Positions 1 through 5,062 of a stretch of DNA of 5,504 bases are shown here, piece after piece. Both the position numbers and the translations under genes were made by a program. Position 1 is the first letter of the stretch, and the number at the start of each line of letters is the position of its first letter. The stretch comes from an uncultured bacterium (lineage in GTDB: Bacteria; Bacillota; Clostridia; Christensenellales; Pumilibacteraceae), in the NCBI GenBank assembly GCA_949747725.1, contig CATKFJ010000243.1, positions 1-5,504 of the forward strand. The letters run 5' to 3'. The notes under the pieces were generated by a model. That model saw only the letters and a list, made by a program, of their open reading frames with translations, did no database searches and was not told the origin of the DNA.

Positions 1-426
1 AGTACGGTGCGTATATCGGCGGACGAAAGACCGCGACCCATACATAAAATCGAAACCAACGTTTATCCGGCTTTTTCTTCGGATATGCAACCGCAATTCT
101 GCGCCATGCTTACGCGCGCTACGGGCAGTTCTGTCATTATAGAAAATCTGTTCGAAAACAGATTCGGCTATACGTCCGAGCTGATAAAAATGGGCGCGTC
201 GATCACGGTAAAGGACCGCATAGCCGTAATAAACGGGGTGGACCGCCTGCACGGAGCGGCTGTCAAAGCGTGCGATCTGCGCGGCGGCGCAGCGCTTGTT
301 ATTGCCGGTTTGGCCGCCGAGGGCAGGTCGGTGGTGTACGGAGCAGAGCATATAGACCGTGGGTACGAAAGCATAGAAAATCTGTTCTCGGCGCTCGGCG
401 GAGTAATACGCAGAGCGGACGGATAG
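1..426 (+). CDS. murA: UDP-N-acetylglucosamine 1-carboxyvinyltransferase (MurA), C-terminal part
   Basis: This is the last 141 codons of MurA; the gene begins before the window and the frame is open from base 1. MurA transfers enolpyruvate from phosphoenolpyruvate to UDP-GlcNAc in the cytoplasm, the first committed step of peptidoglycan synthesis. The fragment shows family landmarks in order: YPAFSSDMQPQF, whose Asp (bases 82-84) matches the catalytic Asp305 of E. coli MurA; ENLFENRFGYTSELIKMGA; DLRGGAALVIAGLAAEG; and HIDRGYESIENLFSALGG, whose Arg matches the conserved Arg397 region. It ends in TAG a few residues after the last motif, as in full-length homologues, so the C terminus looks intact. 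A GTG at base 7 is internal and not a real start. Many Firmicutes carry two MurA paralogues; the fragment does not show which this is, though a place next to ftsQ is common for the main copy. Confidence 0.95.
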   Translation, partial: STVRISADERPRPIHKIETNVYPAFSSDMQPQFCAMLTRATGSSVIIENLFENRFGYTSELIKMGASITVKDRIAVINGVDRLHGAAVKACDLRGGAALVIAGLAAEGRSVVYGAEHIDRGYESIENLFSALGGVIRRADG

Positions 427-478
427 CGTTGCGATAAACGGCTTTATGACGATACATATTATTCGGGCAAAACTACGA

Positions 479-503
479 TACTTCTTTTCTCAGAAAAGAA
501 GTA
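479..503. repeat. Perfect 11-bp inverted repeat upstream of the ftsQ promoter
   Basis: The arms TACTTCTTTTC (479-489) and GAAAAGAAGTA (493-503) are exact reverse complements around a 3-base TCA spacer. The structure lies in the murA-ftsQ gap, eight bases before the -35 hexamer of the ftsQ promoter. No T-run follows it on either strand, so it is a poor fit to an intrinsic terminator. It could be a weak murA 3' end or an RNA-stabilising hairpin. It could also be a palindromic operator for a dimeric regulator, given its position just upstream of the -35. The sequence shows only the symmetry; the role is inference. Confidence 0.7.
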
Positions 504-510
504 ATAACAC

Positions 511-539
511 TTGATTTTTATAATTGCGTTTGTTATAAT
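511..539 (+). promoter_or_regulatory. Sigma-A promoter of ftsQ (extended -10, predicted leaderless)
   Basis: The -35 TTGATT (511-516), a 17-base spacer and a perfect TATAAT (534-539) preceded by TG at 531-532 form an extended -10 promoter. If the last base of the -10 is at -7, transcription starts at about base 546, which is the A of the ftsQ ATG. No Shine-Dalgarno sequence lies between the promoter and that ATG, so a leaderless mRNA is predicted. The start site is inferred from spacing. Confidence 0.75.
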
Positions 540-545
540 TTATAT

Positions 546-1412
546 ATGCGCAACAAGGGTTTGATAGTATTACTTTCGGTGGTAGCGGCACTTGTCATAA
601 TCGTAGTGGCAAGCGGCGCTACGTTTCTTGTGCGCCATGTCGAAGCATATAACTATTACGGCAACAATACCCTCGAAGGCGAAGATATAAATTACGACGA
701 TCTGGTTATAGGCGCGTCGGGGATCAAGAAGAACAGCTCGATGTTCTTTCTTGACGAAGCGAATATCAAGAGCAACGTCGAAAATGCGTATTCCAATGTG
801 GAAGTGATAAACGTCGAGCGCAAGTTCCCCGACAGAGTGTCTGTCAATTACGTCGTGCATGAGCGTATGTATCAGTATTCAAACAACGGAATGTATTATT
901 ACTGTTACGCGTCGGGGCGGATAGGCGGTGCGTCGCAAAGCCCGTTCGGCGATGTTTTTACGCTCAAAACCAAAGATTTCACATCGGAATCGGTTGGCGC
1001 GTATTTTCAGTCCGCAGGCGGCTACGACCGTAAGATCGTGGACGCTTATATCGCGTTTATGCGCTCCAAAGGCGTTATGGACAGGCAGATATGCAGCAGC
1101 GTCAAGTTTATCGATCTTACGCGCGACGGATATATTTATTTAAGAATGCAGTCGGGTTGTTCCATAGAGATTAACGGCTCGGCGGATGATTTTACCGCAA
1201 TGCTCGAGCGTGGCTGGAATATTTTTGTGGATACCAAGATCGAGCTTAATAAGGTTGCCGGGCTTATCCGTGTGTGGAAATACAGGGGCGGCGACGAGGA
1301 CGAACTGCGCAGTTCGTATATTGCGCCGGGAGCGGAGATCGGCTTAAACGATAACGGATCTAAAAAATACTATTACGACGACAGCTATTATGCCGAATAC
1401 TACGCCGTGTGA
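546..1412 (+). CDS. ftsQ: Cell division protein FtsQ/DivIB
   Basis: A single-pass membrane protein of the divisome that connects the cytoplasmic Z-ring to septal peptidoglycan synthesis outside the membrane, usually with FtsL and FtsB/DivIC. The 288-residue protein has only four residues before a hydrophobic segment (about 5-29). An extracytoplasmic POTRA domain follows (about 32-107) with the family pattern: an aromatic strand into YGNNTL (38-43), GIKKNSSMFFLD (59-70), then NVERKFPDRVSVNYVVHER (89-107), the usual RxxP-beta-strand-ER ending. The rest (about 108-260) would be the FtsQ beta domain but has little recognisable similarity. The last 16 residues, KKYYYDDSYYAEYYAV, hold seven tyrosines. 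ATG 546 is the first ATG, GTG or TTG after an in-frame stop at 447, and it has no ribosome-binding site. Position after murA and before ftsA supports the call; the beta domain alone would not identify it. Confidence 0.88.
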   Translation: MRNKGLIVLLSVVAALVIIVVASGATFLVRHVEAYNYYGNNTLEGEDINYDDLVIGASGIKKNSSMFFLDEANIKSNVENAYSNVEVINVERKFPDRVSVNYVVHERMYQYSNNGMYYYCYASGRIGGASQSPFGDVFTLKTKDFTSESVGAYFQSAGGYDRKIVDAYIAFMRSKGVMDRQICSSVKFIDLTRDGYIYLRMQSGCSIEINGSADDFTAMLERGWNIFVDTKIELNKVAGLIRVWKYRGGDEDELRSSYIAPGAEIGLNDNGSKKYYYDDSYYAEYYAV

Positions 1413-1460
1413 CGTCGGCGTTGCGACTGCTCGGTAAATTGAAAACCGATAGCCGTATAC

Positions 1461-1489
1461 TTGACAAAATAACATGTGTAGTGTATAAT
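1461..1489 (+). promoter_or_regulatory. Consensus sigma-A promoter of ftsA-ftsZ
   Basis: TTGACA (1461-1466) and TATAAT (1484-1489) are both perfect sigma-A/sigma-70 hexamers, separated by the optimal 17 bases. The predicted start is near base 1496, giving a leader of about 22 bases before the ftsA TTG. It lies in the 105-base gap after ftsQ and should give ftsA-ftsZ strong transcription independent of murA and ftsQ. Confidence 0.88.
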
Positions 1490-1505
1490 CAAAAACGACT
1501 GTTGT

Positions 1506-1510
1506 AGGGG
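1506..1510 (+). promoter_or_regulatory. Ribosome-binding site deciding the ftsA TTG start
   Basis: AGGGG ends seven bases before TTG 1518. This spacing selects the TTG as the start of ftsA, and the encoded MKQSVAILDFGTSK places the phosphate-binding strand at the position expected for the N terminus of FtsA. Confidence 0.75.
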
Positions 1511-1517
1511 TTCTGTT

Positions 1518-2717
1518 TTGAAACAAAGCGTAGCTATATTGGATTTCGGCACGAGCAAAATAACGGTTTTGATCGGCAGCCGCGGAATAAACAACTCGAT
1601 CTGTATAGACGGTATCGGGGTATGTGAGTATGCAGGCTTTACCGGCGGAGCATGGCTCGATCCGGAGCGTTTGCAAAATGCGATCGTTCAAGCGGTGTCG
1701 AGCGCCGAAAACAGCGCGCGCGTGCGTGTGGACAAACTCTATGTAGGCGTACCCAACGATTTTTCGACATGTATAGTAAACGACGTATCCATTTCGCTCA
1801 ATAAACGGCGCAGGATCACCGATCAGGATGTGGAAGTTTTACTCGACAGCGGTAATCGGTTCGATTCGGACCTCGACTGGTCGGTCATAAATATTCAGGC
1901 TATTTATTACACGCTCGACGACGACCGCAAACTTGTAGAACCCGTCGGTATGGTTTCCACGCGGTTGGGCGGCAGCATATCGTATATGCTTGCCAGAACC
2001 GATTTTAAGGACAGAGTTACCGCAGCTGTAAACAGCGCCGAGATACCCGAAGTGGAGTTTGTTTCGTCGAGCTTAGCCGAAATGTTGTTTTTATTCGACG
2101 ATTATCGTCGCGATAATTGCGTAATTTTTGCGGACGTAGGCGCGCTCGGCACGGCGCTCTCGATAGGGCGCGGCGACGGGTTATGTAGACAGTATTTCTT
2201 TTCGTGGGGCGGAAAACGTCTGACCGGCGCGCTTGCCGAAGAGCTTAATATCTCGTTAAAGGAAGCCGAACGGCTCAAGCACAAAGTGGTGCTGTCGCTC
2301 GAGCCGGATTATGTTCCGCCCGAACCGCCGTACGAAACGGTGGTAATGCAGACCGAATACGATGTGGAAATAGATAATGAGATCCATTCTTACAGCGTAG
2401 CTAAGGTAAATAATATAGTGCGGCTTGAGATCGAACAGCTTGCTCGGTATATAGAAAAGGCGCTTAAATATTGCGATTACGATTATCCGGAGTTTGTGCC
2501 GTTGTCGGTAACGGGCGGCGGACTGAATTATATTCGCGGCGCAACGGAATACCTTTCGGACTGCTTGCACAGAGAGGTCGAACCGGTAAAACCGTCGTTG
2601 CCGATGCTCGCGCGTCCGCAGCTTTCGGCGCCGCTCGGGCTTATGGATATGGTTCTTACCAACGAACCGACCAAGAGCGGATCGTTCGGACGGTTGTTCA
2701 GACGGTTTAAGAAATAG
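1518..2717 (+). CDS. ftsA: Cell division protein FtsA, actin-like Z-ring membrane tether
   Basis: An actin-fold ATP-binding protein that anchors FtsZ filaments to the inner face of the membrane and recruits later division proteins. The 399 residues are a normal length, with all domains in order. The phosphate-1 loop is AILDFGTSKI (Asp9). The FtsA-specific 1C/SHS2 domain spans roughly 80-165 (VPNDFSTCIVNDVSISL through VGMVSTRLGG). Phosphate-2 is DVGALGT (206-212), followed by SWGGKRLTGALAEELNIS (229-246) and EAERLK. The adenosine loop is TGGGLNYIRG (332-341). The protein ends in FGRLFRRFKK (390-399), a basic amphipathic helix of the membrane-targeting type. The phosphate-2 loop keeps the D-x-G-x-x-x-T skeleton but lacks the GGG/TTD-like core common in FtsA. 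PilM and other actin-like proteins were considered, but the SHS2 position, the C-terminal helix and ftsZ directly downstream settle the call. The start is TTG. Confidence 0.95.
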   Translation: MKQSVAILDFGTSKITVLIGSRGINNSICIDGIGVCEYAGFTGGAWLDPERLQNAIVQAVSSAENSARVRVDKLYVGVPNDFSTCIVNDVSISLNKRRRITDQDVEVLLDSGNRFDSDLDWSVINIQAIYYTLDDDRKLVEPVGMVSTRLGGSISYMLARTDFKDRVTAAVNSAEIPEVEFVSSSLAEMLFLFDDYRRDNCVIFADVGALGTALSIGRGDGLCRQYFFSWGGKRLTGALAEELNISLKEAERLKHKVVLSLEPDYVPPEPPYETVVMQTEYDVEIDNEIHSYSVAKVNNIVRLEIEQLARYIEKALKYCDYDYPEFVPLSVTGGGLNYIRGATEYLSDCLHREVEPVKPSLPMLARPQLSAPLGLMDMVLTNEPTKSGSFGRLFRRFKK

Positions 2718-2734
2718 CGGAAAAATCGAAATTC

Positions 2735-2740
2735 AAGGAG
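2735..2740 (+). promoter_or_regulatory. Ribosome-binding site of ftsZ, long spacing
   Basis: AAGGAG is a strong Shine-Dalgarno core but ends 13 bases before ATG 2754, longer than the usual 5-9. No other ATG, GTG or TTG lies between it and 2754, so the start stands. Confidence 0.75.
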
Positions 2741-2753
2741 AACAAAGACTATC

Positions 2754-4052
2754 ATGACATTTGAAAACGTACGTAACGGCGCTAATGCCGCTTCCGATGA
2801 AACATCCACATCGCCCGTCAAAATCGTTATAGTCGGAGTCGGCGGCGGCGGTAGCAATGCCGTAGACAATATGATCGACGCACGGGTGAACGTCGATCAG
2901 TTTATGGCTATAAACACTGACAGGCAGGCGTTACGTATTTCCAAAGCGAAAAAACGCGTGCAGATAGGTTCTAATATAACCAAAGGTTACGGCGCCGGAG
3001 CTAATCCCGAAAAGGGCAGACTTGCCGCCGAGGAATGCCGCGAAACGCTTACAAGCCTTATCAAAGACATGGACTTGGTTTTTATAACCGCCGGAATGGG
3101 CGGCGGTACGGGTACGGGCGCCGCGCCTATAATCGCGGAGATCGCGCATAACCTCGGGAAGCTCACGATTGCGTTTGTTACGACGCCGTTCAAGTTCGAG
3201 GGCGAGATACGTATGCGCAATGCGCAGGCAGGTATTGCCAAACTTCGCGAGCACGTGGATTCTATTATAATCGTTCCCAACGAGAAACTTGCTACGTTCG
3301 CCAAAGACATGACCACACAGGAAGCGTTCAAGTATGCGGACGATATTTTGCGCCAAGGCGTTCAAGCGCTTACGGATCTTATAGCCAACCCCGGCAGGAT
3401 AAACGTCGATTTTGCGGATATTCGCACTATCCTCGAGCAGGGCGGCGATTCGATAATGGGCATCGGCAGAGCGAGCGGACAGAACCGCGCTATCGACGCC
3501 GTTAAAAAGGCTGTAAATAACGCGGTGCTCGATACGTCGATCGAGGGCGCTACGCGCGCTATAGTCAACGTCGAGGGCAGGGAAGTCAAGATGGACGAGG
3601 TGTCACAGGCGGTCGAGCTGGTGCGCGATATTTGCGCGCCCGAGGCGAATATTATATTCGGTCATGCGATCGTTCCCGCGCTTAAGGACGAATTGCAAGT
3701 TACTATCGTCGCTACCGGGTTTAATAAGACGGCGGCGGTACAGCCGCAAACTCAAACGTCATTGCGACCGCAACCGCGAGTTATGCCGCAACCTTACCGT
3801 CCCGAACCTACGACGTACAGTCAAGCGCCTATGCAGAACGGTTATGCTCCTAACGGATATGCCGTTAACGATTACCGTCAGCCTCAACAAAATCAGCCTA
3901 CGGTGCGTCAAAACGAGATGCAACAGCAGTCGTTCTTTGCGCCGCAACAGGCTCAGCCGCAGCCTGCGCCGCGTCGCGACAATAACGGATATATCGGTCT
4001 TGACGAAGAGAGCGATACGTCATGGCTCAGCAAGTTGAATAAAAGAAAATAA
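2754..4052 (+). CDS. ftsZ: Cell division protein FtsZ, tubulin-like GTPase
   Basis: A GTPase that polymerises into the cytokinetic Z-ring under the membrane. The 432-residue protein starts with a polar, probably disordered extension (about 1-21). The GTPase domain has IVGVGGGGSNAV (26-37), NTDRQAL, the tubulin signature GMGGGTGTGAAP (114-125) and TTPFKFEGEIR. The T7 synergy loop is NVDFAD (217-222), with both Asp residues that complete the GTPase site of the neighbouring subunit. The C-terminal domain ends near residue 323 (ATGFNK). A linker follows (about 326-408) rich in Gln, Pro, Asn and Tyr, with about 19 glutamines. The terminal peptide is DEESDTSWLSKLNKRK (417-432): acidic, then aromatic, then basic, but without the usual (D/E)(I/V)PxF(L/I) core. 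The gene follows ftsA by 36 bases with no promoter of its own visible and is closed by a terminator, so it is probably co-transcribed with ftsA. Confidence 0.98.
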   Translation: MTFENVRNGANAASDETSTSPVKIVIVGVGGGGSNAVDNMIDARVNVDQFMAINTDRQALRISKAKKRVQIGSNITKGYGAGANPEKGRLAAEECRETLTSLIKDMDLVFITAGMGGGTGTGAAPIIAEIAHNLGKLTIAFVTTPFKFEGEIRMRNAQAGIAKLREHVDSIIIVPNEKLATFAKDMTTQEAFKYADDILRQGVQALTDLIANPGRINVDFADIRTILEQGGDSIMGIGRASGQNRAIDAVKKAVNNAVLDTSIEGATRAIVNVEGREVKMDEVSQAVELVRDICAPEANIIFGHAIVPALKDELQVTIVATGFNKTAAVQPQTQTSLRPQPRVMPQPYRPEPTTYSQAPMQNGYAPNGYAVNDYRQPQQNQPTVRQNEMQQQSFFAPQQAQPQPAPRRDNNGYIGLDEESDTSWLSKLNKRK

Positions 4053-4086
4053 TTATCCGCGCAATTGTTAATAAACAACGTTAAAT

Positions 4087-4123
4087 CGAAACGACCGAGA
4101 TTTTTATAGCTCGGTCGTTTTCG
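4087..4123 (+). terminator. Intrinsic terminator after ftsZ
   Basis: An 11-bp perfect stem pairs AAACGACCGAG (4089-4099) with CTCGGTCGTTT (4110-4120) around a 10-base A/T-rich loop. It can be extended by two further pairs around one bulged T. The U-run in the 3' arm (TTTTCGTT) is short, so termination may be partial. It lies 35 bases after the ftsZ stop and separates the vegetative ftsA-ftsZ unit from the sporulation unit downstream. Confidence 0.75.
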
Positions 4124-4137
4124 TTCGGTGAAAATGC

Positions 4138-4148
4138 TTTTGACAAAA
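4138..4148 (-). promoter_or_regulatory. Distal Spo0A-box candidate upstream of spoIIGA
   Basis: TTTTGACAAAA reads TTTTGTCAAAA on the minus strand and contains a full match to the extended Spo0A consensus TTTGTCRAA. Relative to the predicted spoIIGA start at 4232 it lies at about -94 to -84, comparable to the upstream Spo0A site of the B. subtilis spoIIG promoter. The same bases include a TTGACA -35-like hexamer (4140-4145), so the two readings compete. Confidence 0.5.
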
Positions 4149-4167
4149 TAGGCAATAAACATATAAA
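4140..4167 (+). promoter_or_regulatory. Alternative sigma-A promoter upstream of spoIIGA
   Basis: A perfect -35 TTGACA (4140-4145), a 16-base spacer and TATAAA (4162-4167) form a plausible sigma-A promoter starting near 4174. Its leader of about 58 bases contains AGGGAAAG (4191-4198), which lies too far from the spoIIGA ATG to serve it. This promoter could be real, could give a low vegetative level, or could be an accident of a Spo0A box in A/T-rich DNA. Confidence 0.4.
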
Positions 4168-4180
4168 AAGAGTAGAGCGT

Positions 4181-4187
4181 TTCGACA
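4181..4187 (-). promoter_or_regulatory. Proximal Spo0A box upstream of spoIIGA
   Basis: TTCGACA is the exact reverse complement of the Spo0A-box core TGTCGAA. Its position, about -51 to -45 from the predicted start, is where phosphorylated Spo0A contacts RNA polymerase at spoIIG of B. subtilis. Its centre is about 41 bp, close to four helical turns, from the distal candidate. The single 7-base match is modest evidence alone; the placement before spoIIGA strengthens it. Confidence 0.65.
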
Positions 4188-4216
4188 TAAAGGGAAAGAC
4201 TTATCGGTTTGAAACT

Positions 4217-4225
4217 TGGTAAAAT
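4217..4225 (+). promoter_or_regulatory. Extended -10 of the spoIIGA promoter, predicted leaderless start
   Basis: TGGTAAAAT is an extended -10 (TG at 4217-4218, TAAAAT at 4220-4225). No recognisable -35 lies at the usual distance, as expected if Spo0A bound upstream replaces it. With the last base at -7, transcription would begin at 4232, the A of the spoIIGA ATG. No Shine-Dalgarno sequence is present near that ATG. Confidence 0.55.
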
Positions 4226-4231
4226 ATCGGC

Positions 4232-5062
4232 ATGTACATAGAGTTTGTCATTGCCGATAATTTTTTGCTTACTTATCTTGCCGGCGCTGTCGGATCGCGG
4301 TCGTGCCACAATAAGCCCAATGTGTGGAGATTGCTGTGCGCGTCGGTCGTCGGAACGACGGTCGCCGTATTTTATCCGTTTATGCGGTTAAACAGAGCGA
4401 GTACGATCGCCGTCAAACTGTCGTTGTGGATAGTTTTGTCGGTTATCATGTATATCCGAACACCGCGTGCCGCGGCGTCGAGTATTATGTTTCTCGGCGC
4501 AACGTTTGCGTTCGGCGGAGCGAGCTATGCTTTAGGTCTTATACTGTACGGTAACGGAACGGCGGCAACCGAATTTACTTTGCGTTGTCCGTTATTTTTA
4601 ACTCTCGGCTGCGGAGTTGCGGCATACGCATGTATCAGATACTGTATAAAACGCATGCGCTTGCCGCGTGCGCGCGAGCCGTACGAATACGGCACGCAAA
4701 TCGATATGTACGGAGTGCATATGAAATTTTCGGCGTTCCTCGATACGGGCAATTGCGTGTTTGACGGGATCACGGGACTTCCCGTCATCATAACGGATCT
4801 GCAAAAATTCGCGGATAAGCTTAACGGCGACGCCGCTGTAAAATTCGTGAAGAATTTGCCTAAATTGCGCACCATAACGGTTAAAACTCCGGCAGGCGAA
4901 ACTTGTATTTATGTGTTACAACCGAACGCTATCACGGTCTATTCGGACAGGCACGAGCATAAAATAGATGCTATGGTGGGACTTGTGAAAAACGGCGGAA
5001 GCAAGTTTACTTCGGAGCATGAATTACTGTTAAATCCTGCCGCATTATCGGAGGGCGTATGA
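4232..5062 (+). CDS. spoIIGA: Sporulation sigma-E factor-processing peptidase SpoIIGA
   Basis: A membrane-embedded aspartic protease of the sporulation septum that cuts the pro-sequence from SigE and so starts mother-cell transcription. The 276-residue protein has an N-terminal membrane domain with about five hydrophobic segments (roughly 5-20, 34-51, 59-75, 85-105 and 119-138), then a basic stretch ([13 protein letters not shown], 136-148) and a cytoplasmic domain. The catalytic motif is FLDTGN (169-174), with Asp171 matching the active-site Asp183 (DSGN) of B. subtilis SpoIIGA, followed by the family-typical [10 protein letters not shown]. The C-terminal half continues with AMVGLV and ELLLNPAAL, like the pepsin-like fold of this family. 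ATG 4232 is forced: an in-frame TAA lies 12 bases upstream, and the N terminus aligns with known SpoIIGA starts. It has no ribosome-binding site. The stop overlaps the sigE start, the usual spoIIG operon arrangement. Confidence 0.95.
   Translation: MYIEFVIADNFLLTYLAGAVGSRSCHNKPNVWRLLCASVVGTTVAVFYPFMRLNRASTIAVKLSLWIVLSVIMYIRTPRAAASSIMFLGATFAFGGASYALGLILYGNGTAATEFTLRCPLFLTLGCGVAAYACIRYCIKRMRLPRAREPYEYGTQIDMYGVHMKFSAFLDTGNCVFDGITGLPVIITDLQKFADKLNGDAAVKFVKNLPKLRTITVKTPAGETCIYVLQPNAITVYSDRHEHKIDAMVGLVKNGGSKFTSEHELLLNPAALSEGV
5050..5055 (+). promoter_or_regulatory. Ribosome-binding site of sigE inside spoIIGA
   Basis: GGAGGG within the last codons of spoIIGA is a strong Shine-Dalgarno sequence but ends only three bases before ATG 5059. 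The short spacing and the ATGA overlap suggest translational coupling to spoIIGA. Confidence 0.75.

Noticed and set aside
7..9. GTG near the window start as a gene start
   Set aside because: The frame is open upstream to base 1 and the sequence is mid-MurA; the true start lies outside the window.
139..387. 15-base direct repeat (ATAGAAAATCTGTTC at 139-153 and 373-387) in murA
   Set aside because: Both copies encode the conserved MurA residues ENLF in the normal frame; it is coincidental coding similarity, not a repeat element.
1344..1691. Minus-strand open frame of 115 codons spanning the ftsQ-ftsA gap
   Set aside because: It overlaps the end of ftsQ, the consensus ftsA promoter and the start of ftsA, and its protein has no recognisable features.
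1763..1769. TTCGACA, an exact Spo0A-box core match, in ftsA
   Set aside because: It is inside the conserved SHS2 coding region with no promoter nearby; a 7-base match is expected by chance in a window of this size.
2931..3365. Open frame of 144 codons on the minus strand inside ftsZ, plus similar long minus-strand frames elsewhere
   Set aside because: They lie fully inside strongly supported + strand genes, have no ribosome-binding site or recognisable domain, and arise from the NCG-rich codon use of the real genes.
3729..3978. Q/P/N-rich segment of ftsZ as a possible repeat array or frameshifted stretch
   Set aside because: It has no regular period, stays in frame to a terminal peptide of normal layout, and matches the variable disordered linker known in FtsZ.
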